DNA of 64,000 nt, from the NCBI GenBank assembly GCA_913043005.1, contig CAJWKU010000001.1:62001-126000 (forward strand), in the 5' to 3' direction. Source of the DNA: an uncultured Cryomorphaceae bacterium (lineage in GTDB: Bacteria > Bacteroidota > Bacteroidia > Flavobacteriales > Schleiferiaceae). Within the stretch, counting starts at the first letter, position 1, and every line of letters starts with the position of its first letter. The notes below the pieces were generated by a model. The model ran no database searches and had not been told where the DNA came from. It saw only the letters and a list, made by a program, of their open reading frames with translations. Shown in pieces: positions 8,608 through 18,724 of this stretch. The translations under genes and the position numbers were made by a program.

Positions 8608-8951
8608 AGGGAAAACAGGATTTACTACCTCTGAAATTATTACAAACTCAGGTAGATCAATGGATACAAAATTTCGGTGTCCGATATTTCAATGAATTAA
8701 CAAATATGGCTCAGCTAACCGAGGAAGTCGGCGAAGTAGCAAGAATAATTTCACGCAAATATGGTGAACAATCTGAAAAAGATTCGGATAAGAAATTTGA
8801 CTTGGGCGAAGAGCTTGCTGATGTTCTTTTCGTGACACTATGTCTTGCTAATCAGACTGGAGTTGACCTCCAAGGTTCTTTTGATCGTAGAATGATAATG
8901 AAAGGATCACGGGATAAGGCTCGTCATGAAGGGAACTCAAAACTTAGTTAG
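8604..8951 (+). CDS. MazG-like nucleotide pyrophosphohydrolase
   Basis: A 115-residue all-helical protein. LTEEVGEVAR (about 38-47) and DLGEELADVLF (about 72-82) are the paired acidic motifs (EExxE and ExxD) that hold Mg2+ in the MazG / all-alpha NTP pyrophosphatase family. Such small single-domain forms hydrolyse NTPs or dNTPs to monophosphates and diphosphate and are thought to clean nucleotide pools. It overlaps dtd by 4 bp and closes the rsgA-dtd unit. The exact substrate is unknown. Confidence 0.85.
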   Translation: MKGKQDLLPLKLLQTQVDQWIQNFGVRYFNELTNMAQLTEEVGEVARIISRKYGEQSEKDSDKKFDLGEELADVLFVTLCLANQTGVDLQGSFDRRMIMKGSRDKARHEGNSKLS

Positions 8952-8981
8952 ATAATAGATCCTATTAGAAAATTCAGAACT

Positions 8982-8989
8982 TATCTTTG
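8982..8989 (+). promoter_or_regulatory. -7 box of gcdH promoter
   Basis: TATCTTTG matches TAnnTTTG exactly, 24 bp before the gcdH ATG, so a short untranslated leader is expected. It separates gcdH from the rsgA-dtd-mazG unit. A -33 element is not obvious. Confidence 0.55.
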
Positions 8990-9013
8990 TGCTAACATTA
9001 TTAAAATTAGAAC

Positions 9014-10192
9014 ATGCGTCCAGACCTTTTTGAGCATTCAGATTATTACTTAATGGATGAACTTCTTAGTGAAGAACATAAACTTGTGAGAGATGCCACC
9101 CGCGATTGGGTTAAGCGTGATATTAGCCCAATTATTGAGGAGTACGCTCAAAATGCAAAATTTCCAAAGCAAACAGTAAAGGGTCTTGCGGATATTGGTG
9201 CTTTCGGACCATATATACCCAGTGAATACGGCGGTGCGGGACTTGATCAGATATCTTATGGATTAATGATGCAGGAAATTGAACGCGGAGATAGTGGTGT
9301 TAGATCAACTTGCTCAGTCCAATCTTCCTTGGTTATGTATCCTATTTTCGCCTACGGAAATGAAGATCAAAGAAAAAAATACTTGCCAAAACTTGCGAGT
9401 GGAAAACTTCTTGGATGTTTTGGGTTGACGGAACCAAACCATGGATCTAACCCTGGAGGTATGGTTACCAATTTTAAAGATATGGGTGATCATTACCTAT
9501 TAAATGGAGCAAAAATGTGGATATCTAATTCTCCTTTTTGCGATTTAGCTGTCGTTTGGGCTAAAAATGAAAAGGGTAGGATTCATGGTTTAATTGTCGA
9601 GAGAGAAATGGAAGGTTTCAGCACTCCTGAAACACATAATAAATGGTCACTGAGGGCATCATCAACAGGTGAATTAGTTTTTGATAATGTTAAAATTCCT
9701 AAAGAAAACCTACTACCCAACAAGTCAGGTCTGGGAGCACCGCTTGGCTGTCTAGACTCGGCTCGTTATGGCATTGCATGGGGTGTTGTAGGCGCTGCCA
9801 TGGATTGCTATGACACGGCTCTGCGATACTCCAAAGAAAGGATTCAATTCGATAAACCTATTGGAGGATTTCAATTGCAACAAAAAAAGTTAGCGGAGAT
9901 GGTTACAGAAATAACGAAAGCGCAGTTATTAACTTTTAGATTGGGTCAATTAAAAAATGAAGGAAGAGCAACGACTGCGCAAATTTCTATGGCAAAAAGA
10001 AATAATGTTGATATGGCGCTAAAAATTGCTCGGGACGCTCGACAAATGCTTGGTGGTATGGGAATAACAGGTGATTATCCAATAATGCGGCACATGATGA
10101 ACTTGGAATCTGTAGTGACCTATGAAGGAACTCATGATATTCATTTGCTTATAACCGGCATGGATATAACAGGAATTCCCGCTTTTTCGTGA
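9014..10192 (+). CDS. gcdH: glutaryl-CoA dehydrogenase-like acyl-CoA dehydrogenase
   Basis: A 392-residue flavoprotein of the acyl-CoA dehydrogenase family with all three regions: the helical N-terminal part, the beta-domain (GLTEPNHGSNP near 137-147, substrate and FAD contacts) and the C-terminal helices (QMLGGMGITGDYP). The catalytic base is E371 in TYEGTHDIH. The C-terminal ITGIPAF and overall wording match GcdH rather than short-chain dehydrogenases. It oxidises and decarboxylates glutaryl-CoA to crotonyl-CoA in lysine and tryptophan breakdown. It stands alone and converges with hflX, 21 bp away. Confidence 0.9.
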   Translation: MRPDLFEHSDYYLMDELLSEEHKLVRDATRDWVKRDISPIIEEYAQNAKFPKQTVKGLADIGAFGPYIPSEYGGAGLDQISYGLMMQEIERGDSGVRSTCSVQSSLVMYPIFAYGNEDQRKKYLPKLASGKLLGCFGLTEPNHGSNPGGMVTNFKDMGDHYLLNGAKMWISNSPFCDLAVVWAKNEKGRIHGLIVEREMEGFSTPETHNKWSLRASSTGELVFDNVKIPKENLLPNKSGLGAPLGCLDSARYGIAWGVVGAAMDCYDTALRYSKERIQFDKPIGGFQLQQKKLAEMVTEITKAQLLTFRLGQLKNEGRATTAQISMAKRNNVDMALKIARDARQMLGGMGITGDYPIMRHMMNLESVVTYEGTHDIHLLITGMDITGIPAFS

Positions 10193-10213
10193 TAGATTTA
10201 TTTCAATTAAATT

Positions 10214-11386
10214 TTAATATAAAAAACTGTTGAAGGGGTATCTAATTGAGTGAATTTCTGCGGCCATTTTATATACTGTTTTTTTTAAGAAATCAAAATT
10301 TGATTTTTCTGTGGCAGAAATAAATACGCAGTTTCCCTTTAGTGCTTCATTAATCTCTTTTTGAATTTCATCAACTCTATCTGCCTCTTCCACGCCAAAT
10401 GATTTTTGAAAGGCATCTAGCTTATTAAATATAACTAATTCAGGTTTTTCATGTGCCCCAATGTCCTTTAAAATCTGATCTACTGATGACATGTGATCTT
10501 TATATGAAGAGTGAGATAAATCAACAACGTGAAGTAAGAGATCAGCTTCACGCACCTCATCTAAAGTAGACTTAAAGGATTCTATAAGCTGAGTTGGTAG
10601 TTTTCTTATAAAACCTACAGTGTCAGCTATTAAAAAAGGAAGATTATCAATTACAATTTTTCTAACAGTAGTATCTAGGGTGGCAAATAATTTATTTTCC
10701 GCAAGTATATCAGACTTGCTTAAGGCATTCATTAGGGTTGATTTACCCACGTTTGTGTAACCGATTAAAGCGACTCTAACTAATTTTCCACGATTCCCCC
10801 TTTGAGAGGCCATTTGTCGGTCAATTTTTTGAAGTTTTTTCTTTAAATCAGAAATTTTATCTTTTATAATTCTTCTATCTGTCTCAATTTGAGTTTCTCC
10901 GGGACCACGCATCCCTATTCCTCCTTTTTGCCTTTCTAGATGGGTCCAAAGTCTTGTGAGTCTTGGTAATAGGTATTCATACTGAGCTAATAATACTTGG
11001 GTTCTCGCATATGAGGTTTGTGCTCTTGAAGCAAAAATATCAAGAATTAAATTTGTTCGATCCAATATTTTGACATTGAACAGTTTTTCTATGTTTTTTA
11101 ATTGAGATGGTGAAAGTTCGTCATCAAAAATGGCCAGATCAATTTTTTTTTCTTTAATGTAACGTTCTATTTCTTCCATTTTACCGGATCCTAGAAAGGT
11201 ATTTGAGTCTGGTTTATCAAGTTTTTGTTGAAATATATCAATTGTTTTTGCTCCAGCTGTCAGGGCTAAAAATTCCAATTCTTCAAGGTATTCTCGGCTT
11301 TTTATTTCATTTTGCTCTCGAGTAATTGCCCCTATTAGAATACATCGCTCTAGCCCCCTTTTTTTATTTATTTTTCTCTCTAACAT
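10214..11386 (-). CDS. hflX: ribosome-associated GTPase HflX
   Basis: A 390-residue protein with the HflX N-terminal domain, the glycine-rich linker GMRGPGETQIETDRR (about 157-171), a coiled-coil stretch, and then a GTPase domain with GYTNVGKST, DTVGF and NKLD. HflX splits stalled or heat-damaged 70S ribosomes. It is the fourth ribosome GTPase within 7.3 kb. It is read alone on the minus strand, divergent from maeB. Confidence 0.96.
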   Translation of the reverse strand: MLERKINKKRGLERCILIGAITREQNEIKSREYLEELEFLALTAGAKTIDIFQQKLDKPDSNTFLGSGKMEEIERYIKEKKIDLAIFDDELSPSQLKNIEKLFNVKILDRTNLILDIFASRAQTSYARTQVLLAQYEYLLPRLTRLWTHLERQKGGIGMRGPGETQIETDRRIIKDKISDLKKKLQKIDRQMASQRGNRGKLVRVALIGYTNVGKSTLMNALSKSDILAENKLFATLDTTVRKIVIDNLPFLIADTVGFIRKLPTQLIESFKSTLDEVREADLLLHVVDLSHSSYKDHMSSVDQILKDIGAHEKPELVIFNKLDAFQKSFGVEEADRVDEIQKEINEALKGNCVFISATEKSNFDFLKKTVYKMAAEIHSIRYPFNSFLY

Positions 11387-11666
11387 GTATATGCATTAAA
11401 TATTTTTCCATGAAATTCTTAACGTGCTGAACAGTATGATTCGGTCAACATAAAAATATAACATAGAATAGGATGTTTGATAGATTGGAATGTGTTTAGG
11501 TTTGTTTATAAAAAACTACAAATAGTATATCGAGCGAGTAAAAAACAAATAAATTTTCTGCGGGGAACAAGAAATCATGAATTCATAATGATAAAATGGA
11601 AATTTCTCAAAGATAGCTCAATTTAAAAATGGGCCCCACCTTTGTAGTTAAGTTAAAGTCATTGAT
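11387..11666. other. divergent intergenic region hflX / maeB
   Basis: This 280-bp AT-rich gap must carry the promoters of two divergent genes. CACCTTTG at 11637-11644 is one base off TAnnTTTG and would place a maeB start about 20 bp before its ATG. No gene or strong hairpin was seen. Confidence 0.4.
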
Positions 11667-13952
11667 ATGTCCAAGAAAAATAGACTCATACGAAATAAAG
11701 ATATTCTAGATTATCATGAAGGGAGACGCCCAGGTAAAATAGAAGTCGTTCCCACAAAGCCCTCAAACTCGCAGCGTGATTTGAGCATAGCCTATTCTCC
11801 AGGTGTTGCGGAACCTTGTCTGAAGATTGCTGAAAACAATAGCGATGCATACAGATACACAGCCAAAGGAAATCTTGTTGCAGTTATTTCAAATGGAACA
11901 GCGGTACTAGGCCTTGGTGATATTGGGGCATTAGCATCAAAACCTGTAATGGAGGGTAAAGGAGTTTTATTTAAGATTTTTGCTGATATTGATGTTTTTG
12001 ATCTGGAATTAGATACTAAGGATACTGAAAAATTTATAGAAACTGTAAAAATACTATCTCCAACATTCGGGGGAATTAATTTAGAGGATATATCAGCGCC
12101 AGAATGTTTTGAAATAGAGCAGAGATTGAGACAAGAATTGGACATTCCAATTATGCATGATGATCAACATGGTACTGCTATAATTACTGGTGCTGCATTA
12201 TTAAATTCTCTTGAGGTAATTGATAAAGACATTAAAAAAATTAAAGTTGTTTTTAATGGAGCGGGAGCAAGTGCTATTTCGTGTGCTTCTTTGTATTTAT
12301 CGCTAGGAGTTAGTCCTAAAAACCTTATCATGTGTGATTCCAAAGGAGTAATACATTCCGAGCGTAAAGGTTTAACATATGAAAAATTAAAGTTTGCTCA
12401 AAAAACGGAATTGAGAAATTTAGATGATGCTATTTGTAATGCTGATGTTTTTGTTGGCTTATCAAAAGGAGACATTTTAAGTCCTGAAATGATAAAAAAC
12501 ATGTCTAAAAATGCTATTGTTTTTGCTCTAGCAAACCCTGATCCTGAAATATCATATGATCTTGCTAAGTCAACTCGCGAAGATTTAATAATGGCGACAG
12601 GTAGAAGTGATAATCCCAATCAAGTTAATAATGTTTTGGGTTTTCCATATATATTTCGAGGTGCATTGGATGTTCGTTCCACAGAAATTAATGAAGAAAT
12701 GAAATTAGCGGCGGTATATGCTATCGCACAATTAGCAAAAGAACCAGTTCCGGAAATTGTAAATCTTGTATACGGTAGCCGGAATCTTACTTTTGGTCCC
12801 GATTATATTATTCCAAAGCCATTTGACCCAAGGCTTATTTATACAGTGGCTCCGGCTGTCGCAAAAGCAGCAATGGCATCAGGGGTAGCTCAAACATCTA
12901 TATCGGACTGGGATGCATATGAAGAGAATCTAAGAAATAGACTCGGTCTTGATGATAAATTCATCCGATTAGTAATGGAAAAAGCTAAAACCAGCCCTAA
13001 AAGAGTTGTATTTAATGAAGCCGATAATTATAGGGTTCTAAAAGCTGCTCAGATTGTCTTAGATGAGGGAATAGCTATACCAATTTTGCTAGGTAATTCC
13101 AGAAAGATAGAGTCATTGAATGAAGAATATTCGTTGGGATTAGAGGATGTTGAGATTATCGATACAAAGTCTAATAGTGTTCCAAGATTATTAGAATATG
13201 CTGATTCTTATTATAAATCCCGTCAGCGTAAGGGTGTTGGGTATAATGAGGCACGCAGACTTTTATCAAATAGAGATTATTATGGACCCATGATGGTTAA
13301 AATGGGTGATGCAGATGCATATATTACAGGTGCTATGGTAAAGTACCCCAGGGCGGTTAAACCAGTAATCGAAATTTTAGGTCCGAAAGATAATGCGCGC
13401 ACCGTTGCAGGGGTATATGTTATGCTCACAAAAAAGGGTCCAAGATTTTTCACGGACACTACTATGAATCAGGATCCAAGCGCGGAGCGTATTGCGCAAA
13501 TCGCATGCGAAACAGCAGAATTGGTGCGGAAGATGAATATTGAACCAAGAATTGCATTACTTAGTTATTCAAATTTTGGTTCTTCAACTGGAAAGACATC
13601 AATAAAGATGAGTAAGGCAATAAATATAATTCGGAAGTTAGATCCAAGTTTAGTGGTTGATGGCGAGATGCAGGCAAATTTTGCTGTTGATAATGATCTT
13701 TTAAAAGAACAATTTCCTTTTAGTGACTTGGTTGGAAAAGGGGCGAATATTTTTGTTTTCCCCGGATTGAGTTCCGCTAATATTTCATATAAACTTCTTC
13801 AGTCTATGGGTGGAGTCGAGGCTGTGGGTCCATTATTAGTAGGTCTGACTTATCCCGCACATGTGCTGCAATTAGGTTCTAGCGTTCGCGAAATTGTTAA
13901 TACTGTCGCTATGTCTGTAATTGATGCTCAGTCTAAAGAGGGCATTGAATAA
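11667..13952 (+). CDS. maeB: NADP-dependent malic enzyme with phosphotransacetylase-like domain
   Basis: A 761-residue two-part protein, the usual size for MaeB. Residues about 1-420 are the malic enzyme: YSPGVAEPC, the Mg2+-binding [13 protein letters not shown], and HDDQHGTA, then a Rossmann site [12 protein letters not shown]. Residues about 430-761 are a phosphate acetyltransferase-like domain, which in this family is regulatory (acetyl-CoA sensing) rather than catalytic. It decarboxylates malate to pyruvate and supplies NADPH. The gene is followed 14 bp later by a small secreted protein, possibly on the same transcript. Confidence 0.96.
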   Translation: MSKKNRLIRNKDILDYHEGRRPGKIEVVPTKPSNSQRDLSIAYSPGVAEPCLKIAENNSDAYRYTAKGNLVAVISNGTAVLGLGDIGALASKPVMEGKGVLFKIFADIDVFDLELDTKDTEKFIETVKILSPTFGGINLEDISAPECFEIEQRLRQELDIPIMHDDQHGTAIITGAALLNSLEVIDKDIKKIKVVFNGAGASAISCASLYLSLGVSPKNLIMCDSKGVIHSERKGLTYEKLKFAQKTELRNLDDAICNADVFVGLSKGDILSPEMIKNMSKNAIVFALANPDPEISYDLAKSTREDLIMATGRSDNPNQVNNVLGFPYIFRGALDVRSTEINEEMKLAAVYAIAQLAKEPVPEIVNLVYGSRNLTFGPDYIIPKPFDPRLIYTVAPAVAKAAMASGVAQTSISDWDAYEENLRNRLGLDDKFIRLVMEKAKTSPKRVVFNEADNYRVLKAAQIVLDEGIAIPILLGNSRKIESLNEEYSLGLEDVEIIDTKSNSVPRLLEYADSYYKSRQRKGVGYNEARRLLSNRDYYGPMMVKMGDADAYITGAMVKYPRAVKPVIEILGPKDNARTVAGVYVMLTKKGPRFFTDTTMNQDPSAERIAQIACETAELVRKMNIEPRIALLSYSNFGSSTGKTSIKMSKAINIIRKLDPSLVVDGEMQANFAVDNDLLKEQFPFSDLVGKGANIFVFPGLSSANISYKLLQSMGGVEAVGPLLVGLTYPAHVLQLGSSVREIVNTVAMSVIDAQSKEGIE

Positions 13953-13966
13953 TTAACATACAAAAG

Positions 13967-14530
13967 ATGAAAAATTTCTTACTTCTTATTTTTATAATCA
14001 TCTCAATGTCCATGTCTGCCCAGGATAAATATGAATTCTTACACGGTTTAGGATATGATTTTTCCTTCGGACTTCCCCAAGCAGTTGGTGGAATAGCATT
14101 TCAGGGCAATGGATTGAATTATGTTCCTAGAATAGTTTCTCCTATTAATTCAGACCTATCCATCGGCATAAGCCTTCCTGTTGGCGCATCGCTGGTTACT
14201 AGTAATTATAGTTCTCCTTTAGGAATTAATTATGCTGCAGCAATTGATATCCATTCTGGATTCTTAGGTACTCAAACCTCTAAAAATAGATTTGGTGCTT
14301 TTTTTGGACTAGGTTTTGGATCATATGATCTTTATTATCTAACGAATGATATTACAGGTTTAAGGATAGATCGTAACGCTAGTTATGGCCCGTATGCTCA
14401 TTTTGGCTTTCGTATCCCGTATTATGGTCAAAACGTTTCTTTAGCATTGAGCAATTGGAGAGGAATCAATGCGAGTAATGGGAAAACACAAGTGTTTTCG
14501 CTTAAACTAATTTATGAATTCAATGATTGA
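13967..14530 (+). CDS. small secreted protein, possible outer-membrane barrel
   Basis: The 187-residue product begins with a clear signal peptide (MKNFLLLIFIIISMSMSAQ) and probable cleavage after SAQ. The rest is rich in Gly, Tyr, Ser and aromatic residues in alternating pattern (for example FGAFFGLGFGSYDLYY) and ends in a strand with a C-terminal aromatic, LIYEFND. This fits a small outer-membrane beta-barrel or surface protein. I do not recognise the family. It follows maeB by 14 bp and its last 11 bp overlap the convergent yqeY-like gene. Confidence 0.7.
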   Translation: MKNFLLLIFIIISMSMSAQDKYEFLHGLGYDFSFGLPQAVGGIAFQGNGLNYVPRIVSPINSDLSIGISLPVGASLVTSNYSSPLGINYAAAIDIHSGFLGTQTSKNRFGAFFGLGFGSYDLYYLTNDITGLRIDRNASYGPYAHFGFRIPYYGQNVSLALSNWRGINASNGKTQVFSLKLIYEFND

Positions 14531-14987
14531 GTAATTTCTTTAGAGTTTGGGCGATAGTCTTTCCTTCAGCTTTGCCTGCTAAAGATTTAGTTGAATGGGC
14601 CATTAATCTTCCAAAATCATTTTGATTATTTGCTCCAAGCTCAATTATAAAATTTTTAAGTAATTTTTCTAGTTTATCTCCTTCGAGCATGGGAGGTAAA
14701 TAGCTACATATAACCTCTAGTTGCTCTTTTTCTATATTGGCTAAATCATTTCGATCTTGCTTTTTAAATATATCAAGACTTTCTGCCCTTTGTTTCTTGA
14801 GTCTTTGAAGAACAGAGATCTCTTGGATAGGTGTAATTTCTCCATTCTGCCCTGGTGATGATCTTTCGGTTTTCAATGCTGTAAGAATAGCACGAATTGT
14901 ATCTAGTCTAACTTTGTCTTTAGACCTCAAAGATTCTTTAAGGTCATAACTGAGTTGTTCATTTAAGGGTTTAATCGACATTGTCAT
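14520..14987 (-). CDS. YqeY-like (GatB/YqeY domain) protein
   Basis: A 155-residue helical protein resembling the YqeY family, which shares its fold with the C-terminal tRNA-binding tail of GatB. The first part (RLDTIRAILTALK) and the acidic helical middle are characteristic, as is the short length near 150. The family's function is not settled; a link to tRNA-dependent amidation is assumed from the fold only. ATG 14987 or 14981 could be the start; both lie inside the end of ftsZ, so it is the last gene of the dcw operon. Confidence 0.85.
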   Translation of the reverse strand: MTMSIKPLNEQLSYDLKESLRSKDKVRLDTIRAILTALKTERSSPGQNGEITPIQEISVLQRLKKQRAESLDIFKKQDRNDLANIEKEQLEVICSYLPPMLEGDKLEKLLKNFIIELGANNQNDFGRLMAHSTKSLAGKAEGKTIAQTLKKLLNH

Positions 14988-17310
14988 GTAAGAATGAATT
15001 GTGAGTCAGGAATTCGATATCATCATCTTCGCCACTTAGTCCAAGATTGCTTTTTTTATTTTCTTGAGAATGAGGAGCGTTACCTTCTGGAAGATCGACA
15101 CCATTTCTTTCAAAACTTGGTTTCTGCAACTCTTCTTCAGCCATGGCTACTAACTTGACGTTTTTGCCAAATTGATGATTAAAGTTTTGTAAATAAGCCC
15201 TTCTCTGATTTGCAAGCCGTTGCATGCTATCATCAATGCTGTCTTGATCAGGATTAATTGGGGTTAAAGATTCTTGATTGAGATTTTCTTCATTTCTCAG
15301 AGTGAAAGGGGAATCTAAGTCTTGTTCTTTTTCAGCCTTTTCTCTAATTGATGTAGTATTTGAATCTATATCATCATCTAATTGCTCCATGGGACTATCA
15401 GCGATTTCACTTTTGGTCAACTCATCTTTAGAGGTGGTTTCTATGAACCCTTGCGATTTTTCATTCGGATCAAGAAGTTCATTTTCTAAAGCTCTTAAAT
15501 CGTTCAACGAAAATTGTTGGATGACTTTTTCTTCTGCCTCGGTATCTTTTGCCTCTATGTTAGATTGATTTTTAAGGTTTTCATCCGTTTGATTTTTATC
15601 GAGGAATTTAGAATGAGCATCATTAATTATTGAGGATTCATGATCATCTGCAATTTTATTAATTTCGGGATGGATAGTAGTTATCTTTTCAAAGGGTTCT
15701 TCGATACTCTTCTCTAGCTCAAATTCTATGTTTTCTTCTTTTGATTCTGGTGATGTTTCAGGAATTAATTCGTTAACAGGGGCATCCATGCTAAACGCAT
15801 CAAAAACTCTTGGCGAATTTTCATTCTGTGTTAAAGGCTCTTCAAAGGCTTCTTCATTGATCGCAGTACTAGTATTGATGTCAATTTCCATTAAGTCATA
15901 ATTATTGACATTTGAAATTGGATCTTCAGCGTTTAGTATGTTGTTTTCCTCCGGGATTTCTTCAATAGTATCATTATTCAGTTTGTCTTCCTCGTTGTCA
16001 AATCTGATTTTTATTTTACTCTCCTCATCTTCTAATTGATAAATAATTTGCTCATCATCATTTATTTGAGAAGGTTCTGATCCTAGAGGATCTTCTGCTG
16101 GATCAATATTGTCAACTTGATCAGTATTTAATTCATCATTAATTCGTTGACCTTGAGGGGAACCAAATAAATCAAATTGAGCAGATGTATCTTCATTCTT
16201 CGTGATATTTATATTTATTTGTGAATCATCAATATCCGATTTTTCACTTATACTATCGAGTTCATGAACAATTAATTCCTGTTCGGCTGGCTTTATCGTC
16301 CCAACTGGATTTGATGCATTGAATCCTGTAGCAACAATGGTTACTTGAATCGCATCATTTAATTGTTCATCTTCACCAATTCCCATTATGATATCAACTT
16401 GCTTCCCTGCCTGGCTTTGGATATAATCATTTATCTCTCCAATCTCATCAAAAGTAATTTCATGCTCTCTGTTTCCCGAAACAATTAAAAGAAGAACATG
16501 ACGTGCTCCTTGTATATGATTATCATTTAATAATGGCGAGTCCAGGGCTCCTTGAACAGATTTTATAGCACGTTGCGATCCACTAGCTTTTGATGAACCC
16601 ATAATTGCAGTTCCAGAGTCTTTCAAAACGGTTTTCGCATCTCGTAAATCTATATTGACATTGTAGTGATGTGTTATTACTTCTGCTATGCCTTTTGCTG
16701 CCGTAGCAAGTACTTCGTCTGCTTTATTAAAGCCTGTTTTAAATCCGAGATTCCCATAAACTTCGCGAAGTTTATTATTATTTATTACAATTAATGAATC
16801 AACATGCTCTTTTAACTTTTCTATTCCTGTTTCGGCTTGTCTTAAACGAAGTCCCCCTTCAAAGTGAAATGGAACTGTAACAATACCAATTGTTAAAACT
16901 CCCATTTCTCGGGCAGCTTTAGCAATTATGGGAGCTGCTCCAGTGCCTGTTCCTCCTCCCATACCTGCGGTTATAAAAACCATTTTGGTAGTTGTTCCAA
17001 GGATTGACTGAATGCTACTGTAGCTCTCTATGGCTGCTTTCTCCCCAACTTTAGGATTAGCCCCAGCGCCAAGTCCTTCTGTTAAGTTTACGCCAAGTTG
17101 GACCTTGTTTTCAACTGAACTATATTCTAGAGCTTGAACGTCAGTATTACATATAATAAAATCAACTCCTCGAATGCCTTGAGATTTCATATAGTTCACA
17201 GCATTGGAACCACCACCGCCAACACCAATAACTTTAATCACTGATGATCTATGTTTAGGCATATCAAAATCTAATGTGTTCACTTCTTCCATAGTGTTTT
17301 TATCAATCAT
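14971..17310 (-). CDS. ftsZ: cell division GTPase FtsZ with very long C-terminal linker
   Basis: The tubulin-like core covers about residues 10-335: GVGGGGSNAVNYM, the nucleotide loop GGGTGTG, NNNKLREVYG, and the T7 synergy loop GFNKADEVL. A very long acidic, low-complexity stretch of about 420 residues follows, ending in a short tail with NSFLHDNVD. FtsZ polymerises into the division ring. At 779 residues it is roughly twice the length of E. coli FtsZ. I start at ATG 17310, overlapping ftsA by 8 bp; a TTG at 17313 and an ATG at 17292 are alternatives. Confidence 0.97.
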   Translation of the reverse strand: MIDKNTMEEVNTLDFDMPKHRSSVIKVIGVGGGGSNAVNYMKSQGIRGVDFIICNTDVQALEYSSVENKVQLGVNLTEGLGAGANPKVGEKAAIESYSSIQSILGTTTKMVFITAGMGGGTGTGAAPIIAKAAREMGVLTIGIVTVPFHFEGGLRLRQAETGIEKLKEHVDSLIVINNNKLREVYGNLGFKTGFNKADEVLATAAKGIAEVITHHYNVNIDLRDAKTVLKDSGTAIMGSSKASGSQRAIKSVQGALDSPLLNDNHIQGARHVLLLIVSGNREHEITFDEIGEINDYIQSQAGKQVDIIMGIGEDEQLNDAIQVTIVATGFNASNPVGTIKPAEQELIVHELDSISEKSDIDDSQININITKNEDTSAQFDLFGSPQGQRINDELNTDQVDNIDPAEDPLGSEPSQINDDEQIIYQLEDEESKIKIRFDNEEDKLNNDTIEEIPEENNILNAEDPISNVNNYDLMEIDINTSTAINEEAFEEPLTQNENSPRVFDAFSMDAPVNELIPETSPESKEENIEFELEKSIEEPFEKITTIHPEINKIADDHESSIINDAHSKFLDKNQTDENLKNQSNIEAKDTEAEEKVIQQFSLNDLRALENELLDPNEKSQGFIETTSKDELTKSEIADSPMEQLDDDIDSNTTSIREKAEKEQDLDSPFTLRNEENLNQESLTPINPDQDSIDDSMQRLANQRRAYLQNFNHQFGKNVKLVAMAEEELQKPSFERNGVDLPEGNAPHSQENKKSNLGLSGEDDDIEFLTHNSFLHDNVD

Positions 17311-18721
17311 CAATTAGTTCAATAAATTTGTCTACCCATCTTTTAAACCAGTCAGCTTGCTTTGGAGTTCTTGCAACTGGGTCAACCTCTGATTTTTGTT
17401 GGATTTCTACATTTTCAAGAGCATTTTCTGTAGGATCTTTGGTTTCAATTTGGTTTATTTTATCAATTTTCTCTTGACTGGATCTCTGATTTTCATCAAT
17501 TCCCGAATTGCTAAACTCCTCATTTTCAAGCGGATCTACAAAATGGATTTCTTTTCTGCTGGACAAGCCCTGCATTAGCAGTCCGACAGCTGTTGAGTAA
17601 ATAGGTGAATTCAATTCTTTATCTACAGCTTCTTTTGAGGCAAGATGTTCATTTGGATAACCAATTCTTGTATCCATTCCTGTTAGATATTCAACCAATT
17701 GTTTTATATGTTTAAGTTGACTACCTCCTCCTGTAATAACAACACCAGCAATTAATTTTTTTGAAGTTTGATCATGACCATAATTTTTAATCTCAGTAAA
17801 TACCGCATTTATTATTTCTGTGCATCTAGCATGAATGATCCTGCTCAGGTTTTTCAGACTTATTTCTTTTGGATCTCTTCCTCTCAATCCCGGAATCGAA
17901 ACGATTTCAGTCTCTTTATTTTCCCCGGGCCAAGCTGAGCCAAATTTTATTTTCAATAGCTCAGCTTGTTTTTCAATTATGCTACACCCTTCTTTAATGT
18001 CATTAGTAATAATATTGCCTCCATGAGGCACAACTGCTGTATGTCTGATTATACCGTCTTTAAAAATTGCGACATCAGTTGTACCGCCGCCTATATCAAC
18101 TAAAATAACTCCAGCTTCTTTTTCTTCTTGGCTTAAAACAGCATCTGCACTAGCTAAGGGTTCGAGGTTAACTGTATGTAATTCTAAATTAGAGCTTTTT
18201 ACGCATCTGGCTATGTTCCTGATGCTTGTAATTTGACCAACTACGATATGAAATGTTGCTTCAAGTCTGCCGCCAAACATACCTCTTGGCTCTTTTATTT
18301 CTCCTTGTCCATCAACTTTATATTCCTGCGGTAAAACATGTATGATTTCTTCACCTGGCATCATTACTAGTTTGTGGACGTTATCAGTTAAACGATCCAG
18401 GTCATTATCATTAATAACTGATTCTGGATCTTCACGGGTAACATAGTCACTGTGCTGCAGGCTTCTAATATGTTGTCCTGCTATACCTACTGCAACAGAG
18501 TTAATTTTTATTCCTGAGCTGGACTGAGCTGCTTGAATTGCTTTTTGAATTGAATCTATAGTTTGAGTAATATTCACAACTACTCCTCTTTGTACTCCAA
18601 GACTTAATGCAGAGCCATGACCGATTACTTCGATTTTTCCTAAATCGTTTCTCCTACCAATTAGTGCTACTATTTTTGTAGTTCCAATGTCAAGTCCAAC
18701 GGCGATCCTATTCATTTCCAT
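17303..18721 (-). CDS. ftsA: cell division actin-like protein FtsA
   Basis: A 472-residue actin-fold ATPase: GLDIGTTKIVALIG (about 9-22) is the phosphate-1 loop, VDIGGGTTDVAIF the phosphate-2 loop, and ITGGGSQLKHI the adenosine site. The segment from about 400 to 455 is polar and likely disordered. The last residues (DWFKRWVDKFIEL) form an amphipathic helix of the type that ties FtsA to the membrane. FtsA anchors FtsZ filaments. It is 3 bp downstream of ftsQ and overlaps ftsZ. Confidence 0.96.
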   Translation of the reverse strand: MEMNRIAVGLDIGTTKIVALIGRRNDLGKIEVIGHGSALSLGVQRGVVVNITQTIDSIQKAIQAAQSSSGIKINSVAVGIAGQHIRSLQHSDYVTREDPESVINDNDLDRLTDNVHKLVMMPGEEIIHVLPQEYKVDGQGEIKEPRGMFGGRLEATFHIVVGQITSIRNIARCVKSSNLELHTVNLEPLASADAVLSQEEKEAGVILVDIGGGTTDVAIFKDGIIRHTAVVPHGGNIITNDIKEGCSIIEKQAELLKIKFGSAWPGENKETEIVSIPGLRGRDPKEISLKNLSRIIHARCTEIINAVFTEIKNYGHDQTSKKLIAGVVITGGGSQLKHIKQLVEYLTGMDTRIGYPNEHLASKEAVDKELNSPIYSTAVGLLMQGLSSRKEIHFVDPLENEEFSNSGIDENQRSSQEKIDKINQIETKDPTENALENVEIQQKSEVDPVARTPKQADWFKRWVDKFIELIDD

Positions 18722-18724
18722 ATC

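Noticed and set aside
15278-15568. A 96-codon plus-strand frame opposite the FtsZ linker
   Set aside because: It is the antisense shadow of the low-complexity acidic FtsZ linker and has no independent support.
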